Source of the DNA: Bufo bufo
Taxonomy: Eukaryota > Chordata > Amphibia > Anura > Bufonidae
Length of the DNA: 64,000 nt
Direction of reading: 5' to 3'
Assembly (NCBI RefSeq): GCF_905171765.1
Contig: NC_053390.1
Coordinates: forward strand, 581,524,471-581,588,470
Below, one piece after another: positions 54,357-64,000 of the stretch; the first letter of the stretch is position 1, and every line of letters starts with the position of its first letter. Position numbers and translations under genes: made by a program. The notes beneath the pieces were generated by a model. That model saw only the letters and a list, made by a program, of their open reading frames with translations, had not been told where the DNA came from and ran no database searches.

Positions 54357-54518
54357 TTTATGGCAAATTTTGGGTGAATTTGCTATCGGCCCTGAATTTA
54401 TGAAGTGGCTGAAGATTATTTATAGTGCCCCGAGAGCACGTATATCTGCTAATGGTCAACTGTCTGAAAGCTTTAATATTGAAAGGGGGATGAGACAGGC
54501 ATACCCTCTCTTCCCTTT
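54357..54518 (+). pseudogene. LINE 2 ORF2 RT fragment after Tc1 D
   Basis: The residues FAIGPEFMKWLKIIYSAPRA, then ANGQLSESFNIERGMRQ, correspond to the part of the L1/Tx1 RT between the first Asp and the YADD block. They continue from 51426 and stop at the MITE at 54519. Confidence 0.85.
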
Positions 54519-55009
54519 AGGCCCCTTTCACACGAGCGAGTTTTCCACGCGGATGCGTTGCGGGAGGTGAACGCATTGCATCCGCGCGGAATCCTGACCC
54601 ATTCATTTCTATGGGGCTGTTCACATGAGCGGTGATTTTCACGCATCACTTGTGCGTTGCGTGAAAATCGCAGCATGCTCCTCTTTGTGCATTTCTCACG
54701 TAACGCAAGCCCCATACAAATAAATGGGGTTGCGTGAAAATCGCAAGCATCCGCAAGCAAGTGCGGATGCGGTGCTATTTTCACGCATGGTTGCTAGGAG
54801 ACGATCGGGATGGAGACCCGATCATTATTATTTTCCCTTATAACATGGTTATAAGGGAAAATAATAGCATTCTGAATACAGAATGCAAAGTAAAACAGCG
54901 CTGGAGGGGTTAAAAAAAATAAAAAATCATTTAACTCACCTTAATCCACTTGATCGCGATGTCGGCATCTCCTTCTGTCCCCTTTACTGAATAGGACCTG
55001 TGGTGAGCA

Positions 55010-55160
55010 TTAATTATAGGTCAAGGAACTTTGATGACGTCACTCCGGTCATTACATGGTACGTCACATGATCTTTTACCATGGTGAATCACCATGGTAA
55101 AAGATCATGTGACGTACCATGTGATGACCGGAATGACGTCACCACAGGTCCTGTTGCTGC
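55010..55160. repeat. Central palindrome of MITE X
   Basis: A near-perfect inverted repeat with arms of about 60 bp around GGTGAATCACC. The arms contain GACGTCACTCCGGTCATTAC, GGTACGTCACATGATC and TTTTACCATGG. The corresponding palindrome in MITE Y is at 62940-63060. Confidence 0.85.
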
Positions 55161-55506
55161 ACAGAGATCAGATGAAGCCAGAAGGAGATGCCGGGCCGCG
55201 AACAAGTGGACTAAGGTGAGTTAAAAATTATTTATTTATTTTTTAACCCCTCCAGCGATGTTTTACTATGCATTCTGTATTCAGAATGCTATTATTTTCC
55301 CTTATAACCATGTTATAAGGGAAAATAATACTATTTACAGAACACTGATCCCAAGCCCGAACTTCTGTGAAGAAGTTCGGGATGGGTACCAAACACGCGC
55401 GATTTCTCTCACGCGAGTGCAAAACGCATTACAATGTTTTACACTCGCGCGGAAAAATCGCGGGTGTTCCCAGAACGCACCCGCATATTTTTCCGCATCA
55501 CCCGTG

Positions 55507-56044
55507 TATCACAGCCAGACAGCTGAGAAGCTCTGACAGGAGCCTTTCAGATCCTCCTCCTTGAATTTCTTTGTTTTGGTTGAGTTCCTCATCTCGTTAG
55601 TCTATCTCAGCTGTCATGCAGTTGGACTGATTGCTGCCCTTTAAGTTCCTCCCCAGAATGCAGTAGTGTGCGGCTTATACAACTTCCTGGAGTGTGTGTG
55701 CATGCTGTTCCTAGTTCTCAGTCCACAGTCCCCAGTCGTCTGCAAGATAAGTGCTGTTTATATATTTATGATTTTCTGTTTTCTGGATCCAGGTGACCCT
55801 GACTCCCTCCATGTCTGTGTAGGGAGCCGGTGGTCGTATCCCCTCACTATTGTAGGGTCTTCAGGTGTAAGATAGTCGAGGTACGTGGATATGCGCCCAT
55901 CCACCTTTGGGTGGTCGCATAGGCTGAGCAATAAGGGAGAGCGGCAGGTCTCATGCAGGGGTCTCCCTTTTGTTCCTTAGTTGTGGATCCAGTGAGTCAT
56001 TGTTTATATTGTATTGTCTTGTTTCCTGTACACCATCCGTGACA
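55507..56044 (+). mobile_element. 5' LTR of Gypsy copy 1
   Basis: It starts TATCACAGCCAGACAG (the 3' LTR has TGTCACAGCC) and ends ACCATCCGTGACA. The promoter and poly(A) signals of the element should lie here, but I cannot fix them from sequence alone. Confidence 0.93.
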
Positions 56045-56071
56045 TTATAAGCCGCCAAAACCGTCTCAAGC

Positions 56072-59000
56072 ATGGATCCGGTTTCACTTTTGGCTGAACG
56101 CCTCCAGGGTCTTTCATTGGAGGTAGCTGATCTCCGTAGGATTTTTTTCTCAGTTTCAAGTGACCGTTTCAGCTTGCGTTCATGGAGTTTGTGCTGAGCC
56201 TAAGATCTCGCTCCTGGATACATTCTCTGGGGGTAGTGAGAATTTTGTGCGTTTTAAAGAGGCTTGCAAACTCCATTTTCGCCTTCTTCCCCATTCCTCT
56301 GGTGATGAAGAACGGAGGGTGGGGATCATTGTATCGCTGCTCAGGGGTAACGCTCAGTCTTGGGCCTTTTCGCTACCGGAGGGGGCACGGCCCCTCCGCT
56401 CAGTGGATGAATTCTTTTTAGCCCTGGGTCAGATATATGATGATCCGGATCGTATTGCTCTGGCTGAGTCTAAACTACGTCTGTTATGCCAGGGTAAACA
56501 ATCCACAGAGATATACTGCTCAGAATTTCGGAGATGGGCAGCTGATACTGGTTGGAATGATGCTGCACTCCGAAGTCAATTTTGCCAGGGTCTTTCAGAG
56601 GGATTGAAAGATGCATTTGCCTTTCATGAGAGGCCAATCTCCCTGGACTCTGCTATGTCTCAGGCCGTTCGTATTGACAGGCGTCTTAGTGAGAGAGGAG
56701 AGATCTCTCCTTCCTGTCATACTCAGTCCCGGGACAGTGCAGCGGTCTCATTCTGTGCGCAGGGGTCTCAGTCACTGTCAGCCCCTTCTGAGCAGGAACC
56801 CATGCAGCTGGGGTTGATTGCCTCAGACAATAGAAGATTCAGCCCGCATGGGAGGGTTTGTTTTTGTTGTGGAGGTATAAATCATTTGGCAAATGTTTGT
56901 CCCTCTAGGAGATTCAGGCAGTTTTCTGGGAGTAATAAAGAGACAAAAAGGAAAAAATCTTTTAAAAATGTTCCGTCTGTTACTATTGGCAGGGTTGAGG
57001 CGGAAATTGAAGGTTTTCCGTTTGCTTGTAGTTCCCGTTTTGTCCTACCTGCTAGGGTGGCGCTAGAGAGCAAGAGCATTTTTTGTGAGATTTTTGTGGA
57101 TAGTGGAGCAGCTGTCAATCTCATTGATAATCAATTTGCAATAACTCATGGTTTCCAGGTATGCACTTTGGGAAAGGATATTCCTGTTTTTGCTATTGAT
57201 TCCGCTCCACTTTCTCAGAAATCATTAAAGGGCATAGTTCACAATATCCGTTTAATTGTGAGTGATGCTCATGTTGAGGATGTGTCATGTTTCGTCCTTA
57301 GCGGTTTGCCTACTCCTCTAGTGTTGGGACTACCCTGGCTCACTAAACATAACCCCACCATTGATTGGCAAGCGAGGCAAATAAATGGTTGGAGTGACTT
57401 TTGCAGAGAGAATTGCCTCATGACATCTGTTTCTGAGGTTTCTACTAAGACTGTACCACCTTTCCTCTCTGAATTTTCGGATGTCTTCTCTGAGAGTGGA
57501 GTCCAGGATTTGCCCCCGCACAGGGAGTACAATTGCCCTATTAATGTCATCCCAGGCGCCAAGCTGCCTAAATCTCGTTTATACAATCTTTCCCAACCTG
57601 AGAGGGTCGCTATGCGTGCTTATATCTCTGAGAGTCTGAGAAAAGGACACATACGACCCTCGAAGTCACCTGTTGCCGCTGGCTTTTTCTTTGTTAAGAA
57701 AAAAGATGGTTCTTTAAGACCTTGTCTGGATTTCAGGGAGCTGAACAGTATCACTATTCGTGATCCTTATCCGCTTCCTCTGATCCCGGACCTGTTTAAC
57801 CAGGTTGTTGGGGCTAAAGTCTTTTCCAAATTAGACCTAAGAGGGGCATACAACCTGGTCAGGGTCAGAGAAGGAGACGAATGGAAGATGGCTTTCAATA
57901 CCCCTGAGGGCCATTTTGAGAATTTGGTTATGCCTTTTGGTTTGATGAATGCCCCAGCCGTTTTTCAGCATTTCGTGAACAGCATTTTTTGTCATTTAAT
58001 GGGAAAATTTGTATTAGTGTATTTGGATGACATTTTGATTTTTTCTCCTGATTTCAAGACTCATAAGGAACACTTACGTCAGGTCTTGCTCATTCTGCGG
58101 GAGAATAAATTATACGCAAAACTGGAAAAATGTGTGTTTGCAGTTCCAGAAATTCAATTTCTGGGGTTTCTTCTCTCCGCTTCTGGTTTTCGCATGGACC
58201 CCGAGAAGGTCCGCGCTGTGCTTGAGTGGGAGCTTCCTGAGAATCAGAAGGCGCTGATGCGTTTTTTGGGCTTTGCCAATTATTACAGGAAATTTATTTT
58301 GAATTATTCCTCTGTTGTTAAACCACTCACTGATATGACCAGAAAGGGGGTAGATTTTTCTTCCTGGTCGGTAGAGGCGCGTAAGGCCTTTTCTAATATC
58401 AAGGAGAGTTTTGCTTCCGCTCCCATCCTGGTACAACCTGATATTTCGTTACCCTTCATAGTTGAGGTTGATGCTTCTGAGGTAGGGGTGGGTGCGGTCT
58501 TGTCTCAGGGTTCCTCTCCTGCCAAATGGCAACCGTGTGCCTTTTTCTCAAAGAAACTCTCCTCCGCAGAGAGAAATTATGATGTGGGAGATAGGGAATT
58601 GTTGGCCATCAAGTTGGCTTTTGAGGAATGGCGCCATTGGCTAGAGGGAGCCAGACACCCTATTACCGTGTTTACTGACCATAAAAATCTGGCCTACTTG
58701 GAGTCAGCCAAGCGTCTGAACCCGAGACAGGCCAGATGGTCTTTGTTCTTTTCAAGGTTTAATTTTGTTGTCACGTTCCACCCTGGGGTTAAGAATGTGA
58801 AGGCAGATGCCCTGTCACGTTGTTTTCCGGGAGGTGGGAATTTTGAAGACCCGGGTCCCATTTTGGCTGAAGGTGTGGTGGTCTCTGCTCTTTTTCCTGA
58901 ATTGGAGGCAGAGGTGCAGGCAGCCCAGTCAGAAGCTCCTGATCTTTGTCCTCCTGGGAGGTTGTTTGTGCCTCTCGCTTTGAGACACAAGATGTTTAAA

Positions 59001-59084
59001 GAACACGGTCCTTGCTGGGCACCCGGGGGCAAGAGCCACACTGGATCTCATCGCTCGGAGATTCTGGTGGCCTGCGCTTCGTAA
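56072..59084 (+). pseudogene. Gypsy gag-pol: gag, protease, reverse transcriptase, RNase H
   Basis: A 974-codon frame is open from 56160. The likely start ATG at 56072 (MDPVSLLAERLQG) is in a different frame, so a small indel lies before 56160. Approximate residue positions in the open frame: capsid-like gag 20-150, CCHC knuckle CFCCGGINHLANVC ~232, protease FVDSGAAVNLID ~312, reverse transcriptase ~430-720 with the YLDD catalytic motif at 58020, and RNase H ~760-885 (VEVDASEVGVG ... ADALSR). The frame then leaves the coding sequence and stops at 59082-59084 because of a small deletion in the integrase zinc-binding region near 59005-59035. Apart from these two breaks it is remarkably intact, which fits the near-identical LTRs. 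Confidence 0.93.
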
Positions 59085-60339
59085 GTCGGTTGAGGGTTTT
59101 GTGGCAGCTTGCGAGACTTGCGCTCGTGCCAAAGTCCCTCATTCACGGCCATCAGGTCCTCTCCTCCCTTTGCCCATTCCTTCCCGTCCTTGGACACATC
59201 TGTCCATGGACTTCATAACGGACTTGCCTCGTTCCTCGGGGAAGACTGTGATTCTGGTGGTGGTGGACCGTTTTAGCAAAATGGTGCATTTTATCCCTTT
59301 TCCTGGTTTGCCCAATGCTAAGACGCTGGCGCAGGCATTTATTGACCACATTGTCAAATTGCATGGTATTCCTTCAGACATAGTCTCTGATAGGGGCACG
59401 CAGTTTGTTTCCAGATTCTGGAAGGCTTTCTGTTCTTGCTTGGGGGTTCGGTTGTCATTCTCTTCTGCTTTCCACCCGCAGTCGAATGGCCAGACGGAGC
59501 GCGTCAATCAGAATCTGGAGACATATCTGCGCTGTTTTGTGGCGGAGAATCAGGAGGATTGGTGTTCTTTTTTGTCCCTTGCTGAGTTTGCTTTAAATAA
59601 CCGTCGTCAGGAGTCCTCTGATAAGTCACCATTTTTTGGTGCATATGGGTTTCATCCGCAGTTTGGGACTTTCTCGGGAGAGGGGTCTTCTGGTTTACCT
59701 GATGAGGACAGATTCTCCTTGTCTTTGTCATCTATTTGGCAAAAGATTCAGGATAATCTAAAGAGCATGAGTGAGAGATATAAGCGTGTGGCAGATAAGA
59801 GACGTGTGCCTGGTCCGGACCTGAATGTTGGTGATCTGGTGTGGTTGTCTACCAAGAATATCAAATTGAAGGTTCCCTCCTGGAAGTTGGGTCCTAGGTT
59901 TATTGGGCCTTACAAGATCCTGTCTGTCATCAATCCTGTTGCCTACCGTCTTGATCTTCCTCAGACTTGGAAGATCCATAATGTTTTTCATAAGTCCTTA
60001 TTGAAACCTTATGTTCAACCTATTGTACCCTCGCCTTTGCCTCCTCCTCTGATTATGGTTGATGGAAATCTTGAATTTCAGGTCTCTAGGATTGTGGATT
60101 TTCGTCTTGTCCGCGGTTCCCTCCAGTACCTCGTTCATTGGGAGGGTTATGGTCCTGAGGAGAGGATGTGGGTCCCAGTGATGGACATTAAGGCCTCTCG
60201 TCTCATCAGGGCTTTCCATAGGTCCCATCCTGAGAAGGTGGGCTCTGAGTGTCCGGAGTCCACTCGTAGAGGGAGGGGCACTGTCACAGCCAGACAGCTG
60301 AGAAGCTCTGACAGGAGCCTTTCAGATCCTCCTCCTTGA
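59040..60339 (+). pseudogene. Gypsy integrase with C-terminal chromodomain
   Basis: In frame +1 relative to the upstream part. The Cys half of the zinc-binding domain is present (CETCARAKVPHS, 59110), but the His half is damaged. The catalytic core shows MDFITDLP...VVVDRFSKMVHF, VSDRGTQFVS and QSNGQTERVNQNLE, i.e. D, D and E. A GPY-like region (LGPRFIGPYKILSVINPVAYRL) follows, then a chromodomain (FQVSRIVDFRLVRGSLQYLVHWEGY...WVPVMDI; about 60075-60190). Chromodomains of this element class can direct integration to particular chromatin. The frame ends at 60339 inside the 3' LTR. Confidence 0.93.
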
Positions 60340-60817
60340 ATTTCTTTGTTTTGGTTGAGTTCCTCATCTCGTTAGTCTATCTCAGCTGTCATGCAGTTGG
60401 ACTGATTGCTGCCCTTTAAGTTCCTCCCCAGAATGTAGTGTGCGGCTTATACAACTTCCTGGAGTGTGTGTGCATGCTGTTCCTAGTTCTCAGTCCACAG
60501 TCCCCAGTCGTCTGCAAGAGAAGTGCTGTTTATATATTTATGATTTTCTGTTTTCTGGATCCAGGTGACCCTGACTCCCTCCGTGTCTGTGTAGGGAGCC
60601 GGTGGTCGTATCCCCTCACTATTGTAGGGTCTTCAGGTGTAAGATAGTCGAGGTATGTGGATATGCGCCCATCCACCTTTGGGGTGGTCGCATAGGCTGA
60701 GCAATAAGGGAGAGCGGCAGGTCTCATGCAGGGGTCTCCCTTTTGTTCCTTAGTTGTGGATCCAGTGAGTCATTGTTTATATTGTATTGTCTTGTTTCCT
60801 GTACACCATCCGTGACA
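60282..60817 (+). mobile_element. 3' LTR of Gypsy copy 1
   Basis: TGTCACAGCCAGACAG ... ACCATCCGTGACA, followed by ACGTGTGAAAGAGG of MITE X. Confidence 0.95.
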
Positions 60818-60836
60818 ACGTGTGAAAGAGGCCTAA

Positions 60837-62470
60837 CTCTTTGCTCTAGCTGTCAAACCATTAGCAGCTAAAATTAGATAGGACTCATGTTTTCAGGGGT
60901 TTGGGGTTAGGGGGAGAGAGGACAAAATATCCCTCTATGCAGATGATTTTCTTATTTTTGGGGGGGATACCAATGAGGATTTAGATCATGTCATGGTAAC
61001 AATGAGTAAGTTTGATATGCTTTCGGGCATTGTAATTAATTGGAACAAATCAATTCTACTTCAGCTGAGCGAGAAGGTTAAGAGGTAACAGATAAACAAT
61101 TAAAGATAGTGGGTCCTTATGATAGTTTTAGATATTTGGGATTAGACATAGCAAAGGATCCTGGCAGATTTATAGAGCAGAATCTTTTGCTGCTGTTTCA
61201 GAAGATTAAAGAAAGCATTAGTATATGGAATAAACTCGCTATAAATAAAGCTGCTAGGATAGGTCTTCTTAAAATGATCTTGCTTCCTCAAAGACTATCT
61301 ATTATTAGGAATTGTCCCATTTGTTTGAATAAATCAGTTTTTATAGAAATGGAGAAGCAATTTAATGCTCTGTTATGGGTGGGTAAGAGAGTTAGGAAAA
61401 AACTAAGTTGTTTTTCTAGGGCCTATGATTAGGGAGGTTTGGAAGTACCAGATATAAGGCTTTATTTTCTAGCGACTAATATTGCACTGAAATTAAAATG
61501 GGAACTGGTGGATTTATTACAACACTTAGTGAATAACAGCGAAGGCCACCTGCCGAATATGTTCGCATTGCTAGAATCAGAACAACTACCGGTATATAAT
61601 AAGCGGTTATATAGGATTCCCATTGTAAAATTGTTAGTGGAGATTTGGGCCACGGTGAATCGATATTTGCGTTCGGAGGGTATCACATGTTTGTCTCCTT
61701 TTTAGTACAATAGGACACTGGGGGATATTACTTTTGTAGAGGATACTAAGTATTGGACATCAAAGGGTTTTTGGTACATATCACAATATATTAAGGACGG
61801 GGATTTGAAGTCTAGGGAAGAATTACTAGGTTACTCAGGAGATGATAGTCTAAGTGTGTTTAGATATATTCAATTATCCACAATTTTTAAAGTAGTAAAA
61901 AATAAGAAGCCTATGGAATTATGGTCACATGAAGTGTTGGATTTTATTTCAGGTTGGAGGGATAATTATAGATTGGTTTAAATTTTATAGAAAAAATTAA
62001 TAGTAGTTATTAAAAGAGAAAATAGATGTAACAGTAAAAATGCATGGGAAAAGGATATAGGCCCCATAACAGATGAGCAATGGAGGGGCTTTTGGCAAGT
62101 GAGTAATTATTTGCGGAATCATTCGAATAGAGTTACTCAATTTATGATTCTACATCGGTTATATGTGACTCCCAGTTGGCTCCAGAGATTTTCAACTGGT
62201 ACTCCAAATGTATGCCCAAGATGTGAAAATCCAAAAGCGGATATTATCCATATGTGGTGGCACTGCCCCAAAATGCAACCCTTTTGGCAGGGTCTCATTG
62301 AATTGATTGGGGATGTTTTTTGTCTTAATTTACCTTTGTTAAGTTCTATTATTGTCTTGGGAGAAATTCCTCATAAGCTATCAAAAGACAGTAAGTTTAT
62401 GCTGTATAAATACCTCTTCCTGGCTTGTCTATTAGTGGCCAGAAGATGGATGAGAACTGAGGTGCCCACT
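60837..62470 (+). pseudogene. LINE 2 ORF2: RT YADD block to C-terminus
   Basis: It resumes with LFALAVKPLAAKI, a stop, then GREDKISLYADDFLIFGGD. The YADD catalytic motif is at 60936-60947. The thumb-like part follows (YLGLDIAKDPGRF, KISIWNKLAINKAARIGLLKM, 61109-61432), then 61439-61705 (GLEVPDIRLYFLATNIALKLKW). The C-terminal part at 62099-62470 has the clade's zinc-knuckle motif CPRCENPKADIIHMWWHC. Stops at about 60880, 61430 and 61705 and a frame change break it. MITE Y interrupts at 62471-62474. Confidence 0.88.
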
Positions 62471-62473
62471 TTA

Positions 62474-63188
62474 GGCCCCTTTCACACGGGCGAGTTTTCT
62501 GTGCGGGTGCAATGCGTGAGTTGAACGCATTGCACCCGCACTGAATCCGGACCCATTCATTTCTATGGGGCTGTGCATATGAGCGGTGATTTTCACGCAT
62601 CACTTGTGCGCTGCGTGAAAATCGCAGCATGCTCTATTTTGTGCATTTTTCACGCAACGCAGGCCCCATGGAAGTGAATGGGGCTGCGTGAAAATCGCAA
62701 GCATCCGCAAGCAAGTGCGGATGCGGTGCGATTTTCACGCACGGTTGCTAGGAGATGATCGGGATGGGGACCCGATCTTTATTATTTTACATTATAACAT
62801 GGTTATAAGGGAAAATAATAGCATTCTGAATACAGAATGCATAGTACAATAGGGCTGGAGGGGTTAAAAAATAAATAAAAATAATATCCACTTGTTCGCG
62901 CAGCCGGCATCTCTTCTGTCTTCATCTGTGAGGAATAGGACTTTGATGATGTCACTACGTTCATCACATGGTCCGTCACATGATCTTTTACCATGGTGAT
63001 GGATCATGTGACGGACCATGTGATGAGCGTAGTGACATCATCAAAGGTCCTATTCAAAGGTCCTATTCAAACGCATTGCACCCAAACTGAACAACGGAAC
63101 GCAATAGCAGTCAAGACTGACTGCAATTGCGTTTCTACTCGCGCGGGTTTGCCGCAACGCATCCGGACACGCTCGTGTGAAAGAGGCC
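62474..63188. mobile_element. Harbinger-type MITE Y, ~715 bp
   Basis: It starts GGCCCCTTTCACACGGGCG and ends CGCTCGTGTGAAAGAGGCC, flanked by TTA (62471-62473) and TTG (63189-63191), a 3-bp duplication with one change. The central palindrome is at 62940-63060 (arms with ATCACATGGTCCGTCACATG). It is non-coding and related to MITE X. Confidence 0.85.
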
Positions 63189-63189
63189 T

Positions 63190-63259
63190 TGATGAGTGGA
63201 TAAATGTGATAAACTTACATAGGTCTATTGAAAAAGCAGGCTATATTAAATTAAATTGA
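63190..63259 (+). pseudogene. LINE 2 ORF2 last residues
   Basis: The residues DEWINVINLHRSIEKAGYIK continue ORF2 after MITE Y and end at a stop at 63257-63259. Confidence 0.7.
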
Positions 63260-63309
63260 ATGCACATTCACAGCAGAATATGGAGGAAATGGAATACTTT
63301 TATGAATAA

Positions 63310-63590
63310 GATGACTGATTATTAGAGGGGCAAAGGTTTAAAAGTAATATCAGGAAGTATTACTTTACTGAGAGAGTAGTGAATGCATGGAATAGCCTTC
63401 CTGCAGAAGTGGTAGCTGCAAATACAGTGAAGGAGTTTAAGCATGCATGGGATAGGCATAAGGCCATCCTTCATATAAGATAGGGCCAGGGGCTATTCAT
63501 AGTATTCAGTATATTGGGCAGACTAAATGGGCCAAATGGTTCTTATCTGCCGACACATTCTATGTTTCTATGTTTTTATGATTAGGTTTT
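63310..63590. mobile_element. CR1/L2-like LINE or SINE tail
   Basis: The phrases GTGAATGCATGGAATAGCC, GTGAAGGAGTTTAAGCATGC and ACTAAATGGGCCAAATGGTT, then TTCTATGTTTCTATG, are typical of the 3' ends of vertebrate CR1-like elements with a short TATGTT-type tail. A short TGATTA repeat flanks it. It is inserted in the LINE 2 3' UTR, which continues 63590-63707. Confidence 0.5.
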
Positions 63591-63739
63591 TTTTTCTCTC
63601 TCTCCTCCTCCTTGCCCATTGCCCAACATTTTTTATTTATGCTGTTTTTTTAATGTATGGTGTTTGTATAAATTTTGCTGGAATAAAAATTAATAAATAA
63701 ATAAAAAAGAACATATAACTGCACAGCTGAACGGCAAAT

Positions 63740-64000
63740 TTTGGCGAAACTAACCTCGCCACTGGGTTTTGGAGGGGCCTGGTTGCCAGCCTCTTGCCTC
63801 AGGATTATGGGCCCTCTCATCAGCCCATGCTAAACTTAAACCCCATGGCGATTTGACTGTGTTTGTGGCATCTGAGCGCTGTTTGGATATATTGAGCGCT
63901 CAGATCCAAGCCATCTGGGGATATGTTAAATGTCTATGTGTACTGTAAAGGTTGGGACATTGTATATTTGAGTAGTGATGTCTGTCCTATTGTCTCCACG
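63740..64000. other. Unrecognised right edge
   Basis: After a partial hAT R repeat unit the sequence changes at about 63739 to moderately GC-rich DNA with AACTAACCTCGCCACTGGG and TGAGCGCTCAGATCC. It has no ORF longer than the background. It is probably the start of another interspersed repeat cut by the window edge. Confidence 0.35.

Larger units (their letters stand above)
55507..60817 (+). mobile_element. Ty3/Gypsy retrotransposon, young copy (Gypsy copy 1)
   Basis: The two LTRs (55507-56044, 538 bp; 60282-60817, 536 bp) differ by about four substitutions and two small indels by eye. The target duplication is CGTG (ending 55506 and starting about 60819). Internal: gag-protease-RT-RNase H (56072-59084), then integrase with chromodomain (to 60339), whose coding end overlaps the start of the 3' LTR. 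A purine run GAGGGAGGGGC precedes the 3' LTR. No clear tRNA-complementary primer site beginning TGG follows the 5' LTR. Coding breaks are described with the genes. Confidence 0.95.
54519..60834. mobile_element. Harbinger-type MITE X carrying Gypsy copy 1
   Basis: It starts AGGCCCCTTTCACACGAGCG and ends CGTGTGAAAGAGGCCT. Without the Gypsy it is about 1 kb. A relative is at 62474-63188, with the shared interior words ACGCATTGCA, GATTTTCACGCATCACTTG and GGATGCGGTG. It lies in LINE 2 ORF2. The flanking TTA/TAA is a 3-bp duplication with one change. Confidence 0.82.
45637..63707 (+). mobile_element. L1/Tx1-type LINE 2, near full length, spread over 18 kb
   Basis: The 12-bp target copy AGAACATATAAC stands at 45625-45636 and 63708-63719. 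The 3' end is A-rich (TAATAAATAAATAAAAA). Between these are a GC-rich 5' UTR start, tandem 5'-UTR monomers, ORF1 and ORF2 pieces. Insertions are Tc1 G (46452-48016), an unclassified block (about 49803-51355), Tc1 D holding Tc1 C (51429-54354), a MITE holding Gypsy copy 1 (54519-60834), a MITE (62474-63188) and a CR1-like tail (about 63310-63590). The LINE sequence itself adds up to about 4.7 kb; most of ORF2's endonuclease and early RT is missing. Confidence 0.85.
36272..63739 (-). mobile_element. hAT element R, hugely expanded by nested insertions
   Basis: The left end TAGAGTTGAGCGGACAC is followed by the same subterminal sequence as the right end of hAT L, inverted (GTTCGGCCGAACTTCAC). Contents, left to right: C-terminal/18S module, ~85-bp repeats, a long decayed transposase, then repeats with GGGCTTTAGAACATATAACTG (44540-44673, 45308-45636, 63708-63739). 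These are cut by LINE 1 (41565-44539), a hAT MITE (44682-45299) and LINE 2 (45637-63707). The true right end is not identified; the hAT repeat stops near 63739. Confidence 0.75.

Overview
The window looks like intergenic DNA from a large, transposon-rich vertebrate genome. An amphibian, most likely a frog or toad, fits best: it mixes several Tc1/mariner families, hAT elements with long internal tandem repeats, 3-bp-TSD Harbinger-type MITEs, TTAA-target elements, chromodomain Ty3/Gypsy elements and L1/Tx1-type LINEs. The species is inferred, not proven. I see no exon of an ordinary cellular gene, no tRNA gene and no intact transposase. Nearly all of the 64 kb can be explained as elements inserted into other elements, and many junctions carry target-site duplications (TSDs) readable in the sequence.

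Left third (1-23443). An old hAT-like element (H, right end 23443) is interrupted by a minus-strand Ty3/Gypsy copy. That copy has its LTR at 10963-11570, gag-protease at 9479-10962 and reverse-transcriptase pieces at 3716-3745 and 1-117. It is itself split by a TTAA-target element (118-3711) and by a 5.7-kb hAT element (3746-9478, TSD TTCAGGAC), which holds a Tc1 element (4269-5856). To the right, a 3.6-kb block (Tc1 + hAT repeats + a 1.14-kb element with ~290-bp inverted ends) occurs three times in tandem (12263-22844). Copies 1 and 2 carry a 317-bp MITE; copy 3 has the empty site.

Middle (23444-36270). A second hAT-like element (I, right end about 30123) contains a 3.8-kb TTAA element, and a 1.3-kb hAT MITE sits exactly on the TTAA junction. 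The TTAA element holds an alternating inverted repeat array, a satellite built around a ~95-bp hairpin MITE, and a chain of perfect hairpins. Several MITEs follow, one split by a Tc1 element.

Right half (36272-63739). A hAT element with a long decayed transposase (minus strand, 38480-41434) is interrupted by a 5'-truncated LINE (41565-44539, holding a Tc1), a hAT MITE (44682-45299) and a LINE whose 12-bp TSDs lie 18 kb apart (45637-63707). That LINE contains Tc1 elements, including one Tc1 inside another, an unclassified minisatellite-rich block, two Harbinger-type MITEs and, inside one MITE, a young Gypsy element (55507-60817) whose two LTRs differ at only a few positions.

The most unusual signal is that the hAT family seen in both halves carries repeated, diverged stretches of the 18S ribosomal RNA gene (8271-8856, 36895-37470, with a better-conserved copy at 35972-36151), placed antisense to and running into the transposase C-terminal coding region. 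Other notable structures are chains of 7-8 consecutive hairpins at the ends of both TTAA elements, LTR-like termini on a foldback element, tandem 5'-UTR monomers in the LINE, and a mirror-image pair of minisatellites.
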